Shown here: piece after piece, positions 37,546 to 45,837 of the stretch
How the letters are laid out: every line of letters begins with the position of its first letter
How positions within the stretch are numbered: position 1 is the first letter of the stretch
Assembly (NCBI RefSeq): GCF_003970795.1
Contig: NZ_RWKW01000042.1
Location: forward strand, 1 to 60,530
Reading direction: 5' to 3'
Source of the DNA: Aquibium carbonis
GTDB taxonomy: Bacteria > Pseudomonadota > Alphaproteobacteria > Rhizobiales > Rhizobiaceae
DNA: 60,530 bases
Made by a program: the position numbers and the translations under genes
Notes under the pieces: model-generated
The model's database searches: none
Seen by the model: only the letters and a program-made list of their open reading frames with translations
What the model was told of the DNA's origin: nothing

Positions 37546-37811
37546 AGGCGCGCCGCCGCCCGGGCGCGCGAGCCTCCGAGACGGGGTTTGCAAGGCCCCT
37601 CCGCAGCCCCCCGCCCAAGGGCGGTGCCGGGTCGCATTGCGCCTCGGCTCCAGCGCAACAGTGACCGCGATGCCGAGGCCGCGCCAGGATCGGGGAGCCA
37701 GGCGGCAAGGCGCGCGGCGCCGCCACCGCGCCCGACGACAGGGATGGACACCCAGCCGGGGGCGGTCTCCGATCTTGCCGGTGATCGGATGGGAAACCGT
37801 TCCCTTCGTGC
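37546..37811. other. Intergenic region without a recognisable gene
   Basis: About 266 bp between the CBS-BON gene and the tRNA promoter. GC-rich, with reading frames on both strands that show no family sequence. I see nothing else in it. Confidence 0.5.
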
Positions 37812-37841
37812 TTGACAGCGCGCGCGGCCGCCCACTATATC
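37812..37841 (+). promoter_or_regulatory. Predicted promoter of the tRNA gene
   Basis: TTGACA at 37812-37817, an 18-bp spacer and TATATC at 37836-37841. The tRNA begins about 59 bp past the -10. The perfect -35 fits a strongly expressed stable RNA. Confidence 0.65.
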
Positions 37842-37899
37842 CGCCCAGCCTCGGCGCAAGCCGGTGCGGCGCCACGCCTCGCGGCGCCGTATCGAAAGG

Positions 37900-37976
37900 G
37901 GCGGAGTAGCTCAGTTGGTTAGAGCAGAGGAATCATAATCCTTGTGTCGGGGGTTCGAATCCCTCCTCCGCTACCA
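37900..37976 (+). tRNA. tRNA-Met (anticodon CAU)
   Basis: A 77-base cloverleaf with encoded CCA. The D-arm is GCTC-loop-GAGC, the anticodon stem GAGGA/TCCTT encloses the loop ATCATAA with CAU at 37934-37936, and the T-arm is GGGGG-TTCGAAT-CCCTC. The acceptor pairs GGCGGAG with CTCCGCT, with a G-U first pair. The lack of three G-C pairs in the anticodon stem argues against the initiator tRNA; elongator Met is likely, although an Ile2 species (lysidine-modified CAU) is not excluded. An integrase remnant lies just downstream. Confidence 0.92.
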
Positions 37977-38068
37977 TTGATCAAAAGCCAGAAAAATCAG
38001 ACAGTTGGAACCAAACAGGGGTTCGAACGACTGTGAGACATCTCGCGCTGATGTACGCGGAGAAGTCC

Positions 38069-38176
38069 ATGGCCAGAGTCTCCTATCTCATGCGGCGTGA
38101 GGGGCGGCACTACGTGCAGGCACGCATGTCGCCGCACGCCGCGGCCGTTTTCGAAACCTTGGCTGCTCGCCCATAA
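38069..38176 (+). pseudogene. Integrase N-terminal remnant downstream of tRNA-Met
   Basis: A 35-codon frame beginning MARVSYLMRREGRHYVQARM and stopping after LAARP. This start is typical of the N-terminus of rhizobial tyrosine recombinases (phage-type integrases), which are usually 350-600 residues; here it ends after 35 codons and no core domain follows. It lies 92 bp past a tRNA 3' end, the normal place for such an integrase. I read it as the stub of a decayed element. The identification rests on a short N-terminus, hence moderate confidence. Confidence 0.5.
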
Positions 38177-38583
38177 TTGGTCTGCCTATGACGAGGGAAA
38201 GCTACTGAACAGCCCTGGAGCCTGACGGTGCTGGACGGCCGGTTATCATTGCGAGCCACAACCCTCGAGACCGAAGATCGGGGGGGCCAACGTTGGCGAA
38301 GGCAAACTCTGCCTTCAACGGTACGTGGGGCCAGTAGATGATAGGCTCGCCCGCCAGATAGGGCGAGTTGGTCCAACCGCGGTGGCACCCGGCCACCAAC
38401 TAGCACAGTGCCGTTACAATGGTCACCCGATGACGGCAATTGGGCCGTGATCGGACAGGCAGCTTCTGAACAATGATCCGGGGAAACCGGACGGTATGCG
38501 CGGACCATCCCACCGGCAGTCCGATCCTGATCTGTGTCCGGTCGTGCACGACTCTCTGGCAGGCAGCGGGCATGCAAGCCCCC
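38177..38583. other. Region without a recognisable gene next to the integrase remnant
   Basis: About 400 bp. Reading frames on both strands have low-complexity or basic content and match nothing I know. With the integrase stub before it, this is probably decayed mobile-element sequence. Confidence 0.5.
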
Positions 38584-39225
38584 TCACGACCTGTCCGACA
38601 GCGGTGACCAGGCAGCGGAAGGCTGGAACGTCAGCTTCACGAACTCGCGCAGAAGAAGGATCTGCCGTGGCAGGATCGCGGGATCCTCGAGAGCTTTCGA
38701 CATGACGATGGCACCTTCCAGCACGGTCGAGACCATGTCGGCAAAATCGTTGCCGTCAATCGCCGTTCTAGGTGGGTAGGAGGCCGCGATGTCGTCGAAC
38801 ATGGCGCGAAAGCGCCTGCGCCACATCAGCGCGGCTTCCCGGTTCACTTCTCGCACCGACCCGTCGAATTGGCGCTCATGGTAGCAGCTCAGTGCGACCA
38901 GACAGCCAGGGTGACCGCGTGGCAGGTCAGCCATCGCATCGGCGAGGAAGCGCAGGCCCAGCAGGAAAACCTGCAGCGGGTCGTCCACTAGCTCCCGCGC
39001 GCGCGCGAATATCGAGTCGTAGACCCTTTCATCTTCTTCGATGTATCGTTCAATGAGTGCCCTCGCCAACTCGGTCTTGTCTCGGAAGTGGTAGAAGAAG
39101 CCACTCTTCGAGACGCCAGTGACGGCAAGCAGTTCGTCGATCGAGGTTGCCCCGAAGCCTTTTGCGACGACGCCCTCCTGCGCTGCGTCCAGGATTCGGG
39201 TTCGCGTATCCTCGCCTCTGGCCAT
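38584..39225 (-). CDS. TetR/AcrR family transcriptional regulator
   Basis: A 213-residue repressor. The N-terminal helix-turn-helix is RTRILDAAQEGVVAKGFGAT then LAVTGVSKSGFFYHFRDKTELARAL; the C-terminal part is the variable ligand-binding domain (PRGHPGCLVALSCYHERQF). The ATG at 39225 follows GGAGG at 5 bp; the frame extends further without support. It is divergent from the homocysteine S-methyltransferase gene, its likely target. Confidence 0.9.
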   Translation of the reverse strand: MARGEDTRTRILDAAQEGVVAKGFGATSIDELLAVTGVSKSGFFYHFRDKTELARALIERYIEEDERVYDSIFARARELVDDPLQVFLLGLRFLADAMADLPRGHPGCLVALSCYHERQFDGSVREVNREAALMWRRRFRAMFDDIAASYPPRTAIDGNDFADMVSTVLEGAIVMSKALEDPAILPRQILLLREFVKLTFQPSAAWSPLSDRS

Positions 39226-39353
39226 CACCACCTCCCTGTCAACTGTACCGACGGTGCGGACCCTGTGCCGCCAACCGAATTGCGAAACGAGCCAGATCCA
39301 AGCAAGCCATTGAAAAACATCGGCCATGGTGATTTTCGGCAAGAGTACCGCAA

Positions 39354-39369
39354 GTCGGGTGGTCCCGAC
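39354..39369. promoter_or_regulatory. Candidate TetR operator
   Basis: GTCGGG-TGGT-CCCGAC, a perfect 6-bp inverted repeat, overlaps a second one (GACAG-N8-CTGTC, 39367-39384). Both lie in the divergent interval between the TetR and methyltransferase genes, about 40-70 bp before the latter. Confidence 0.35.
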
Positions 39370-39421
39370 AGTGCCGATCCTGTCAGAAGCTGCACGAACA
39401 TCTGACGGAAGGATCGGATCC

Positions 39422-40375
39422 ATGACCACTGCCTTGCCTCACATCAACGGCCCACTCGTTCTGAATGACAGCGGGCTCGAGACGACCCTTGTTTTCCACG
39501 AAGGCCGGGACTTGCCGGCTTTCGCCGCATTCCCGCTCCTGGAGAACGAAGAGGATCGCGCCTGGCTCGACCGGTACTACAATCGGCATCTGGAACTGGC
39601 GGAGTTGCATGGCGCCGGCTTCGTGATCGACACGCCGACATGGCGTGCGAACCCGGATTGGGGCGCGCAACTGGGCTACGGCGCGGCGGAACTCGACCGC
39701 ATCAACCGCGACGCCGTCGCCTTCTGCCGAAGAATCGCGAAACGCTGGAAAGGACGCGTGGGGCCGATCGCGGTGGCCGGCATCATCGGACCACGCGGCG
39801 ACGGCTATCTGGCCGGGCAAGCATCTGCAGCGGAGGCGGAGGACTATCATGCGCCGCAAATCGCTTCCTTCGCCGCGGGCGGCGCTGATCTCGCCACAGC
39901 CTACACGCTCGGAAGCGTCGAAGAGGCGGTTGGCATAGCGCGTGCTGCCAAAGCGGCCGGTGTTGCGATTGCGATCTCTTTCACCGTCGAAACCGACGGC
40001 CGCCTAGCATCCGGCTGCGAACTTGGCGCGGCGATCACGTCCGTCGATAGCGAGACAGGCGGCTATCCCGCCTATTTCATGGTGAACTGTGCCCATCCGC
40101 TGCATTTCGCGCACCTCTTCTCGGATGGTCCCCGCTGGGCGTCGCGCATCCGCGGCGTCAAGGCGAACGCATCCACACTCAGCCATGCAGAGCTCGACGA
40201 ACGGCAAACGCTGGACGAGGGGGATCCAGAGGATCTCGGCCAGCGCGTTGCGGGTCTAAGGCGAATGCTCCCGGCACTGACGCTCCTCGGCGGATGCTGC
40301 GGCACCGATCACCGTCATGTTGGCGAAATCGCCCTGGCTTGCTGCGGCCACACGAAGCAGGCGCGCCATGCCTGA
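39422..40375 (+). CDS. Homocysteine S-methyltransferase family protein
   Basis: A 317-residue TIM-barrel enzyme with the zinc-binding Cys residues in YFMVNCAHPLHF and in LLGGCCGTDHRH, as in MmuM/BHMT-type enzymes. LNDSGLETTLVFHEGRDLP is the N-terminal substrate motif. It should transfer a methyl group from S-methylmethionine, betaine or SAM to homocysteine; the donor is not visible. The ATG at 39422 follows GGAAGG; the longer frame from 39326 lacks support. Divergent from the TetR gene. Confidence 0.88.
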   Translation: MTTALPHINGPLVLNDSGLETTLVFHEGRDLPAFAAFPLLENEEDRAWLDRYYNRHLELAELHGAGFVIDTPTWRANPDWGAQLGYGAAELDRINRDAVAFCRRIAKRWKGRVGPIAVAGIIGPRGDGYLAGQASAAEAEDYHAPQIASFAAGGADLATAYTLGSVEEAVGIARAAKAAGVAIAISFTVETDGRLASGCELGAAITSVDSETGGYPAYFMVNCAHPLHFAHLFSDGPRWASRIRGVKANASTLSHAELDERQTLDEGDPEDLGQRVAGLRRMLPALTLLGGCCGTDHRHVGEIALACCGHTKQARHA

Positions 40376-40564
40376 TGGCGAAACTCAAGACGCGATAGGT
40401 CGCAACGGGACGACAGCGGCCAGGGTCTCGCGCTCCGCGGCCGCGCCGACCTTCCGTGCCTGCTGCCGCCGACAAGCCCCTCGACCACGGCCGTCAACAT
40501 ATCAACGACCGGGACACGCCGTCGGCATGGGCGACGGTCTGCACACCACGAATTGGAGAGAAAA

Positions 40565-41176
40565 ATGAACGAGATGTTCCAGTCCGCCACACCCCTGGAG
40601 AAGGAATTCCTCCTGCGCGATGCCACACCCACCGATGCACGCTCCCTCGCCGAACTGATCGCCATCGCTGGTGCGGGCATTCCCGAATGGCTATGGACTC
40701 AGATGGCTGGTCCCAACGAGGATGCGCTCGATGTCGGCATCCGACGCGCGAAACGAGACGAGGGCGGATTCTCGTGGACGAACGCGATCGTCGCCGAAGT
40801 CGACGGATCGGTGATCGGCATGATACTCGGCTACCGGCTCGAAGACGAAGACCACGATCTCGAGCGATTGCCGGAAATCCTGCGTCCCTTTCTCGAGCTC
40901 GAGCGGCGGGTTCCGGGAAGCTGGTACATCAACGCCTTCGCCCTCTACGCCCCATGGCGCGGCCGAGGCATCGGCACGCGCCTACTCGCCGCAGCCTCGA
41001 AGCGCGCGCGCGATGCCGGTTGCCGGCAGATGAGCGTTCAGACCTTCTCGGAGACGCCACGGTCGGAAGCATTCTACAACCGTCATGGATTTCGCAGGTT
41101 GGACACACGTCGTCTTCCCACGCCCTCGCCGTGCCACCATGGTGGTGACACGGTCCTTCTTCAAGGAGCGAGCTAA
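40565..41176 (+). CDS. GNAT family N-acetyltransferase
   Basis: A 203-residue acetyltransferase. The acetyl-CoA motif is YAPWRGRGIGTRLLAAASKRARDAG (Q/RxxGxG/A core at RGRGIG), preceded by the beta4 strand SWYINAFALY; the C-terminus FYNRHGFRRLDTRRL is typical. Substrate unknown. The ATG at 40565 follows GGAGAG. The 189 bp before it, after the methyltransferase gene, carry no other gene. It is the last intact gene before the IS3-family element. Confidence 0.86.
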   Translation: MNEMFQSATPLEKEFLLRDATPTDARSLAELIAIAGAGIPEWLWTQMAGPNEDALDVGIRRAKRDEGGFSWTNAIVAEVDGSVIGMILGYRLEDEDHDLERLPEILRPFLELERRVPGSWYINAFALYAPWRGRGIGTRLLAAASKRARDAGCRQMSVQTFSETPRSEAFYNRHGFRRLDTRRLPTPSPCHHGGDTVLLQGAS

Positions 41177-41313
41177 CAACACTCCCGCGCATTGGTAAGG
41201 CTGCATCATTCATCGAGACCGGCACTTGGAGAGCTGGCTCGGGAAATCTGCACAGGGGTTATGAGTGGAGTTTGCGCCTGAACGCGGCATAGATGCCGGG
41301 AACAGGAGAGACC

Positions 41314-41625
41314 ATGACGAAACGCCCCCGTCGTAATCACAGCGCCGACTTCAAGGCGAAGGTGGCGCTTGCCGCGATCCGCGGCGAGAAGACGCTGATC
41401 GAGCTTTCGCAGCAGTTCGACGTGCACCCGAACCAGATCAAGCAATGGAAGGACCAGCTCCTGGCGGGTGCTTCCGGGGTCTTTGGCGGCGAGGCGAAGT
41501 TCGACGCCGCGGTGCCGCTGGTGGACGTGAAGACGCTTCACGCCAAGATCGGGGAGCTCGCGCTGGAGAACGATTTTTTAGCCGGCGCGCTCAACAAGGC
41601 CGGGTTGCTGAGCGCAAGGAAATGA
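41314..41625 (+). CDS. IS3-family transposase OrfA
   Basis: A 103-residue DNA-binding protein with the helix-turn-helix of IS3 OrfA (HSADFKAKVALAAIRGEKTL, QQFDVHPNQIKQWKDQLL) and a C-terminal leucine-rich helix (LHAKIGELALENDFLAGALN). The ATG at 41314 follows GGAGAG. Its TGA overlaps the orfB ATG (ATGA, 41622-41625), the normal boundary. Confidence 0.9.
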   Translation: MTKRPRRNHSADFKAKVALAAIRGEKTLIELSQQFDVHPNQIKQWKDQLLAGASGVFGGEAKFDAAVPLVDVKTLHAKIGELALENDFLAGALNKAGLLSARK

Positions 41626-42452
41626 TCGACCGAGGCCACGCTCTTTCGGTCACCCGCTAGGCCAGCGTTCTGGGGATCAGCCGGGGCAGCGTCTACTACC
41701 TGCCCCGCCCCGTCCCAGCCGCCGATCTGGCTCTGATGCGCCGGATAGACGAACTGCATCTCGACTACCCGTTCGCGGGAAGCCGGATGCTGCAGGGGCT
41801 CTTGAGGGCGGAGGGACATTGCGTGGGCCGGCGTCACGTCGCCACGCTCATGAAGAAGATGGGCATCGAGGCGCTCTACCGCCGCCCCAACACCTCGAAG
41901 CCGGCGCCGGGGCACAAGATCTATCCCTATCTGCTGCGCAATCTCCCAGTCATCCGCCCCAACCAGGTCTGGGCGATGGACATCACCTACATCCCCATGG
42001 CGCGCGGCTTCGTCTACCTGGCCGCCGTCGTCGACTGGTTCAGCCGCCGCGTCCTGTCGTGGCGACTCTCGATCACGCTGGAAGCGAGCTTCTGCATCGA
42101 TGCCGTCGAGGAAACGCTGGCCCGCCACGGCGAGCCCGACATCTTCAACACCGACCAGGGCAGCCAGTTCACCTCCCTCGACTTCACCAAGGTGTTGAAG
42201 GAGGCCGAGATCGCCATCTCCATGGACGGCAAAGGCGCATGGCGCGACAACGTCTTCGTCGAACGACTGTGGCGGACCGTCAAATACGAGGAGGTCTATC
42301 TGCACGCCTATGCCAGCGTGCCGGAGGCGCGAGCGGCCCTAGCCCGGTACCTGACCTTCTACAACACCAGAAGTCCTCATTCATCGCTTGACCGACGAAC
42401 GCCCGATCAGGCCTACTTCAACCCGCCGCAGCCAATCCCGGTCGCGGCATGA
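41622..42452 (+). pseudogene. IS3-family transposase OrfB with an internal amber stop
   Basis: The frame from ATG 41622 reads MIDRGHALSVTR, then TAG at 41658-41660, then ASVLGISRGSVYYL and continues to 42452. A single C-to-T change would convert a Gln codon (CAG) to this stop. The downstream part keeps the integrase core: Asp in MDITYIP, Asp in NTDQGSQF, Glu in NVFVERLWRTVKYEE. A shorter product from ATG 41736 would keep this DDE core but lack the N-terminus. I class it as disrupted. Confidence 0.85.
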
Positions 42453-42615
42453 CCGAGGCGGAAATCCACTTAAGAAACCCCGCCAAACTGTTCAGACGAG
42501 TGGCGCCAGCTCTGTCGCCCCGTGCTGTCCGGCATTGCCGGGCTGATCGAACGTAGCGCCCACGCGCACGTGCCCATCTTCGCTGTCCGGCACTGCTGTG
42601 CCGCGCTGCGTGGGT

Positions 42616-44166
42616 TCAGAAACCGTGACGGCGCAGTTCCTTCTCGATGCGTGCACGAGATTTCGTTTCGCGCGTCGGAAAGGCGGCGAAATAATCAGCC
42701 GACGTAGCGTCGGGCTTTAGGCGGCGGATCGTCTGACGCCACCGGGCCGCCTGATCGTGACGCTCGGCCAGCCCGTTGGCGACGAGTGCGATCATGGCGA
42801 TCAGGTAATGGGCTCCCGGCGTGGTCGCCGCACGGTCGGCCCAGCCGGCGGCGGCTTCATAATCCTCCTGTTGGATCAGTATCTGCGCCCGCACGCCGTG
42901 AATGCCGTAGAGTAGCGGATCGAGCGGACTGAGATGCAGCGATGTATCCAACGCGGAGAACGCGACAGACGCCTTTCCTATCAGCATTGACGTGAAAGCC
43001 GACGCGTAGAAGCCTTGCGCATAGTTCGGGTTCAGCGCCGTTGCCCGTGCCAGCCAGTCGGCGGCGATATCGGGCTCGTCGGAGAGCCAGTAGGTGCGGC
43101 CCATGGTGAAGTTCGCGAAAGGGTCGAGTGGGTCCAGTTCCAAGCCACGCTCGGCATGGCGCCGCGCCTCTCGCGCGGACAGCTCCGGATCGGGTGTCAG
43201 GCGCAGGAACGCTTCAAGGAAGCTGGTGAAGGACAGCCCCACATGGGCGCGCGCGAGTTGAGGATCCGCCATGATCGCCTGCTCGAAACACCGCTTCGCC
43301 AGTGCATTGTCGGCTGCCGTGAAGCGATAAAGATGGCCGAGGCCGATGTGATAAATAGCCCAGGCATCCAGCCTGGCTGGATCGCTCAGTCGCGCAATGC
43401 GCGCTTCGTTGAATGGTATGTGCGCCTCGAGCGCCGATACCAGATGAGTCACGATCCGCGACCTCAACTCGCCAACCCCGTCTACGGAAGACGCGAGCCT
43501 GTCCGCCCAGATGATCTCGCGTGAGATGGAGTCGGTCAGTTCGAGTGTCACCGCGATGGTGCGGCCGGGGCTTTCAATCACCCCGGATAGGACGTAGCGC
43601 GCGGCCAGTGCTGTCGACACCAGATCAAGGTCGTCGGCGACCTGCCGGAAGCGGAAGGTTGATCCTCGCGCTATCACCGCCAGCCAACGCAGCCGCGACA
43701 ATGCCTCGATGATCTCGTGGGGGATGGCGTCGCCAAGGATGGTGAGTTCCGGCGGCATGCCGAGTCGCTCGAAGGGCAGCACCGCGATCGAAGGCCGCCC
43801 GCCGGGGTGGCCTGACGCCGAAGGGATGAAACCTTCCGACGACGCACGCGCGGGCGACGAGGTGGTCACCTCGGGGACGAAGCGGAACCCGCGTCCGTGG
43901 ACCGTGCGGATCACGGCCTGTTTCTCGCCATCGTCGCCGACCGCCCGGCGGGCGGAGCGAATGCGACTGGAAATGCTGGCGTCCGAGACAGCCTCGCCCT
44001 GCCAGACCGCAGCAATGATGTCGTCCTTCGTGACCATGTGATCACGGTTTCGAACAAGATGAATGAGCAGCGAAAGAACCTGCGGCTCGACCCGCACCCG
44101 CTCGCCGCGGCAGCTAAGCTGGAATCGCTCCGGGTCGAGTCGAAAGTCGCCGAATGACCAAGTCAT
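42616..44166 (-). CDS. CadC-like winged-helix regulator with TolB-like and TPR domains
   Basis: A 516-residue soluble regulator. Residues 1-100 are an OmpR/CadC-type winged helix (FRLDPERFQLSCRGERVRVE, then DDIIAAVWQGEAVSDASISS and TVHGRGFRFVPE). Residues 125-240 resemble the TolB-like domain of such regulators (PSIAVLPFERLG, HEIIEALSRLRWLAVIARGS). Residues 260-500 are TPR-like helix pairs. No transmembrane helix is seen, unlike CadC itself. It is divergent from the cupin/cysteine synthase cluster and is its likely regulator, by position. Confidence 0.85.
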   Translation of the reverse strand: MTWSFGDFRLDPERFQLSCRGERVRVEPQVLSLLIHLVRNRDHMVTKDDIIAAVWQGEAVSDASISSRIRSARRAVGDDGEKQAVIRTVHGRGFRFVPEVTTSSPARASSEGFIPSASGHPGGRPSIAVLPFERLGMPPELTILGDAIPHEIIEALSRLRWLAVIARGSTFRFRQVADDLDLVSTALAARYVLSGVIESPGRTIAVTLELTDSISREIIWADRLASSVDGVGELRSRIVTHLVSALEAHIPFNEARIARLSDPARLDAWAIYHIGLGHLYRFTAADNALAKRCFEQAIMADPQLARAHVGLSFTSFLEAFLRLTPDPELSAREARRHAERGLELDPLDPFANFTMGRTYWLSDEPDIAADWLARATALNPNYAQGFYASAFTSMLIGKASVAFSALDTSLHLSPLDPLLYGIHGVRAQILIQQEDYEAAAGWADRAATTPGAHYLIAMIALVANGLAERHDQAARWRQTIRRLKPDATSADYFAAFPTRETKSRARIEKELRRHGF

Positions 44167-44303
44167 GACAGAGGATACAGCACAATCGCCGGCTTCTACA
44201 GAAATTCTTCAGAACTCCTTCAAGCCTGCTCGAAGCGATCGGTGCAGATTTAGGAGCGAAACCTGCCTCACGCGTCAGAGGCTAGCAGAGAAGGAGCGAA
44301 ACG

Positions 44304-44672
44304 ATGCAAGACAACGCGATACAGACCAGACGTTTCGAAACGCCGGACCAGCGCCTCGACATGAAGGAGCGCGGTGGCATCTCCATCGTCAAGCTGGCCG
44401 ACGGCAGCGCGGGAATGCACGCGATCTTCGAGCCCGGCTGGTCGTGGGAAGTCGACGAGAAGCCGCTGCTCGGCTCGCCGGACTCCTGCCCGATGCGACA
44501 CACGGGATACTGCATTTCGGGCAGGCTCGTCGTCCGTATGATTGACACCGGCATCGAGACCCACATCAGCACCGGCGACTTCTTCGAAATTCCGCCGGGA
44601 CATGACGCCTATGTCGATGGTGACGAACGAGTCGAACTGATCCTGTTCGCGCCGCCCGAACACCAGCACTGA
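44304..44672 (+). CDS. Cupin domain protein
   Basis: A 122-residue single cupin. The barrel strands (MRHTGYCISGRLVVRM, then GDFFEIPPGHDAYVDGDERVEL) are clear. The classical motif 1 metal ligands are only partly present, with His in MRHTGY, and the last His sits in GHD, so metal binding is uncertain. First gene of a plus-strand cluster with the cysteine-synthase-like and decarboxylase genes. Confidence 0.78.
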   Translation: MQDNAIQTRRFETPDQRLDMKERGGISIVKLADGSAGMHAIFEPGWSWEVDEKPLLGSPDSCPMRHTGYCISGRLVVRMIDTGIETHISTGDFFEIPPGHDAYVDGDERVELILFAPPEHQH

Positions 44673-44728
44673 ATGGCTCCCGCTGATTTGGACCCGCCTT
44701 GGCTTTTGACAGCAAACGGAGAGATTTG

Positions 44729-45814
44729 ATGGACGCGAGGACAATGCGCACGACACAGGGGCGTGGGAGGCTTTACACCAGCGTCCTTGAAACCGTGGGC
44801 GACACCCCCACAATCCGGATCAACAATCTCGCCCCGGCCGGTGTCGAACTCTACGTCAAGGCGGAAGCCTTCAACCCTGCCGGTTCGGTCAAGGATCGGT
44901 TGGCGCTCAACATCATCGAGGAAGCCGAACGCGACGGAACCTTGAGCCCGGGGCAGACGGTGGTCGAGGCGACGTCTGGCAATACGGGCGTCGGCCTGGC
45001 AATGGTCTGCGCGGCCAGGGGCTACCCGCTCGTCGTGACGATGGCTGACAGCTTCTCCATCGAACGCCGCAAGCTGATGAGGATGCTTGGCGCCAAAGTG
45101 GTGCTGACGCCGCGCGCGCAGAAGGGACTTGGTATGTACCAGAAGGCCGTCGAGCTGGCTGAAGCGAACGGCTGGTTCCTGGCGCGCCAGTTTGAGACCA
45201 AGGCCAACGCCGCCATTCACGAAGCGACGACCGCGCGCGAGATCATCAACGATTTTGCCGGATCGCGTCTGGACTGGTTCGTCACCGGCTATGGCACCGG
45301 CGGAACCGTCGTGGGCATAGGCCGCGTGCTGCGTCGCGAGCGGCCGGAGACACGGATAGTGTTAGCCGAGCCGGCAAACGCGCAGCTGATCGCCAGTGGT
45401 CATCTGCAAGACCGTGACTCCGGTGGGTCGCCGACGTCAAGCCACCCCGCCTTCGAACCTCATCCGATCCAGGGCTGGACCCCCGATTTCATTCCGAATG
45501 TCCTGCAGGAGGCGATCGACTCCGGCCTCTACGACGACGTGACTCCTGTCGCCGGCGCGGAGGGCATCAAATGGGCAAGGGCCCTCGCGCAGAGGGAGGG
45601 AATCCTGACCGGGATCTCCGGCGGTGCCAGCTTCGCGGTAGCCCATCAGATAGCAGAACGGTCGCCAGCCGGCTCCATCATCCTCTGCATGCTCCCCGAC
45701 ACCGGCGAGCGGTACATGACGACGCCGCTTTTCGACGGGATCGAGGCCGATATGGACGATGAAGAGCGCGCCCTCTCGTTGTCGACACCCGGATTCCAGC
45801 TTGCTGCCGCGTGA
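44729..45814 (+). CDS. Cysteine synthase-like PLP enzyme
   Basis: A 361-residue fold type II PLP enzyme. The PLP Lys is in NPAGSVKDRLAL, the substrate loop in EATSGNTGVGLAM, the phosphate-binding loop in TGYGTGGTVVGIGRVL, and the C-terminal Ser region in GISGGASFAVAHQ. It is longer than CysK (about 320), mainly at both ends, so an altered substrate (for example O-phosphoserine, or sulfite as nucleophile) is possible. GGAGAG precedes the ATG. The stop GTGA overlaps a possible GTG start of the decarboxylase gene. Confidence 0.87.
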   Translation: MDARTMRTTQGRGRLYTSVLETVGDTPTIRINNLAPAGVELYVKAEAFNPAGSVKDRLALNIIEEAERDGTLSPGQTVVEATSGNTGVGLAMVCAARGYPLVVTMADSFSIERRKLMRMLGAKVVLTPRAQKGLGMYQKAVELAEANGWFLARQFETKANAAIHEATTAREIINDFAGSRLDWFVTGYGTGGTVVGIGRVLRRERPETRIVLAEPANAQLIASGHLQDRDSGGSPTSSHPAFEPHPIQGWTPDFIPNVLQEAIDSGLYDDVTPVAGAEGIKWARALAQREGILTGISGGASFAVAHQIAERSPAGSIILCMLPDTGERYMTTPLFDGIEADMDDEERALSLSTPGFQLAAA

Positions 45815-45837
45815 CCACGCTTCAGGGGAAAGACGAA

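Larger units (their letters stand above)
41249..42494 (+). mobile_element. IS3-family insertion sequence
   Basis: About 1.25 kb. The ends share an imperfect inverted repeat: the left end starts TGCACAG and contains AGTGGAGTTTGCGCCT; the right end read inward starts TGAACAG and contains AGTGGATTTCCGCCT. Inside are orfA and orfB of the usual type. No matching target-site duplication is clear, so the end positions are approximate. The orfB has an internal stop, so this copy is probably unable to move alone. Confidence 0.75.

Noticed and set aside
38110..38577. A 155-codon minus-strand frame after the integrase stub
   Set aside because: No ribosome site, no recognisable family and odd composition; treated as non-coding remnant sequence.
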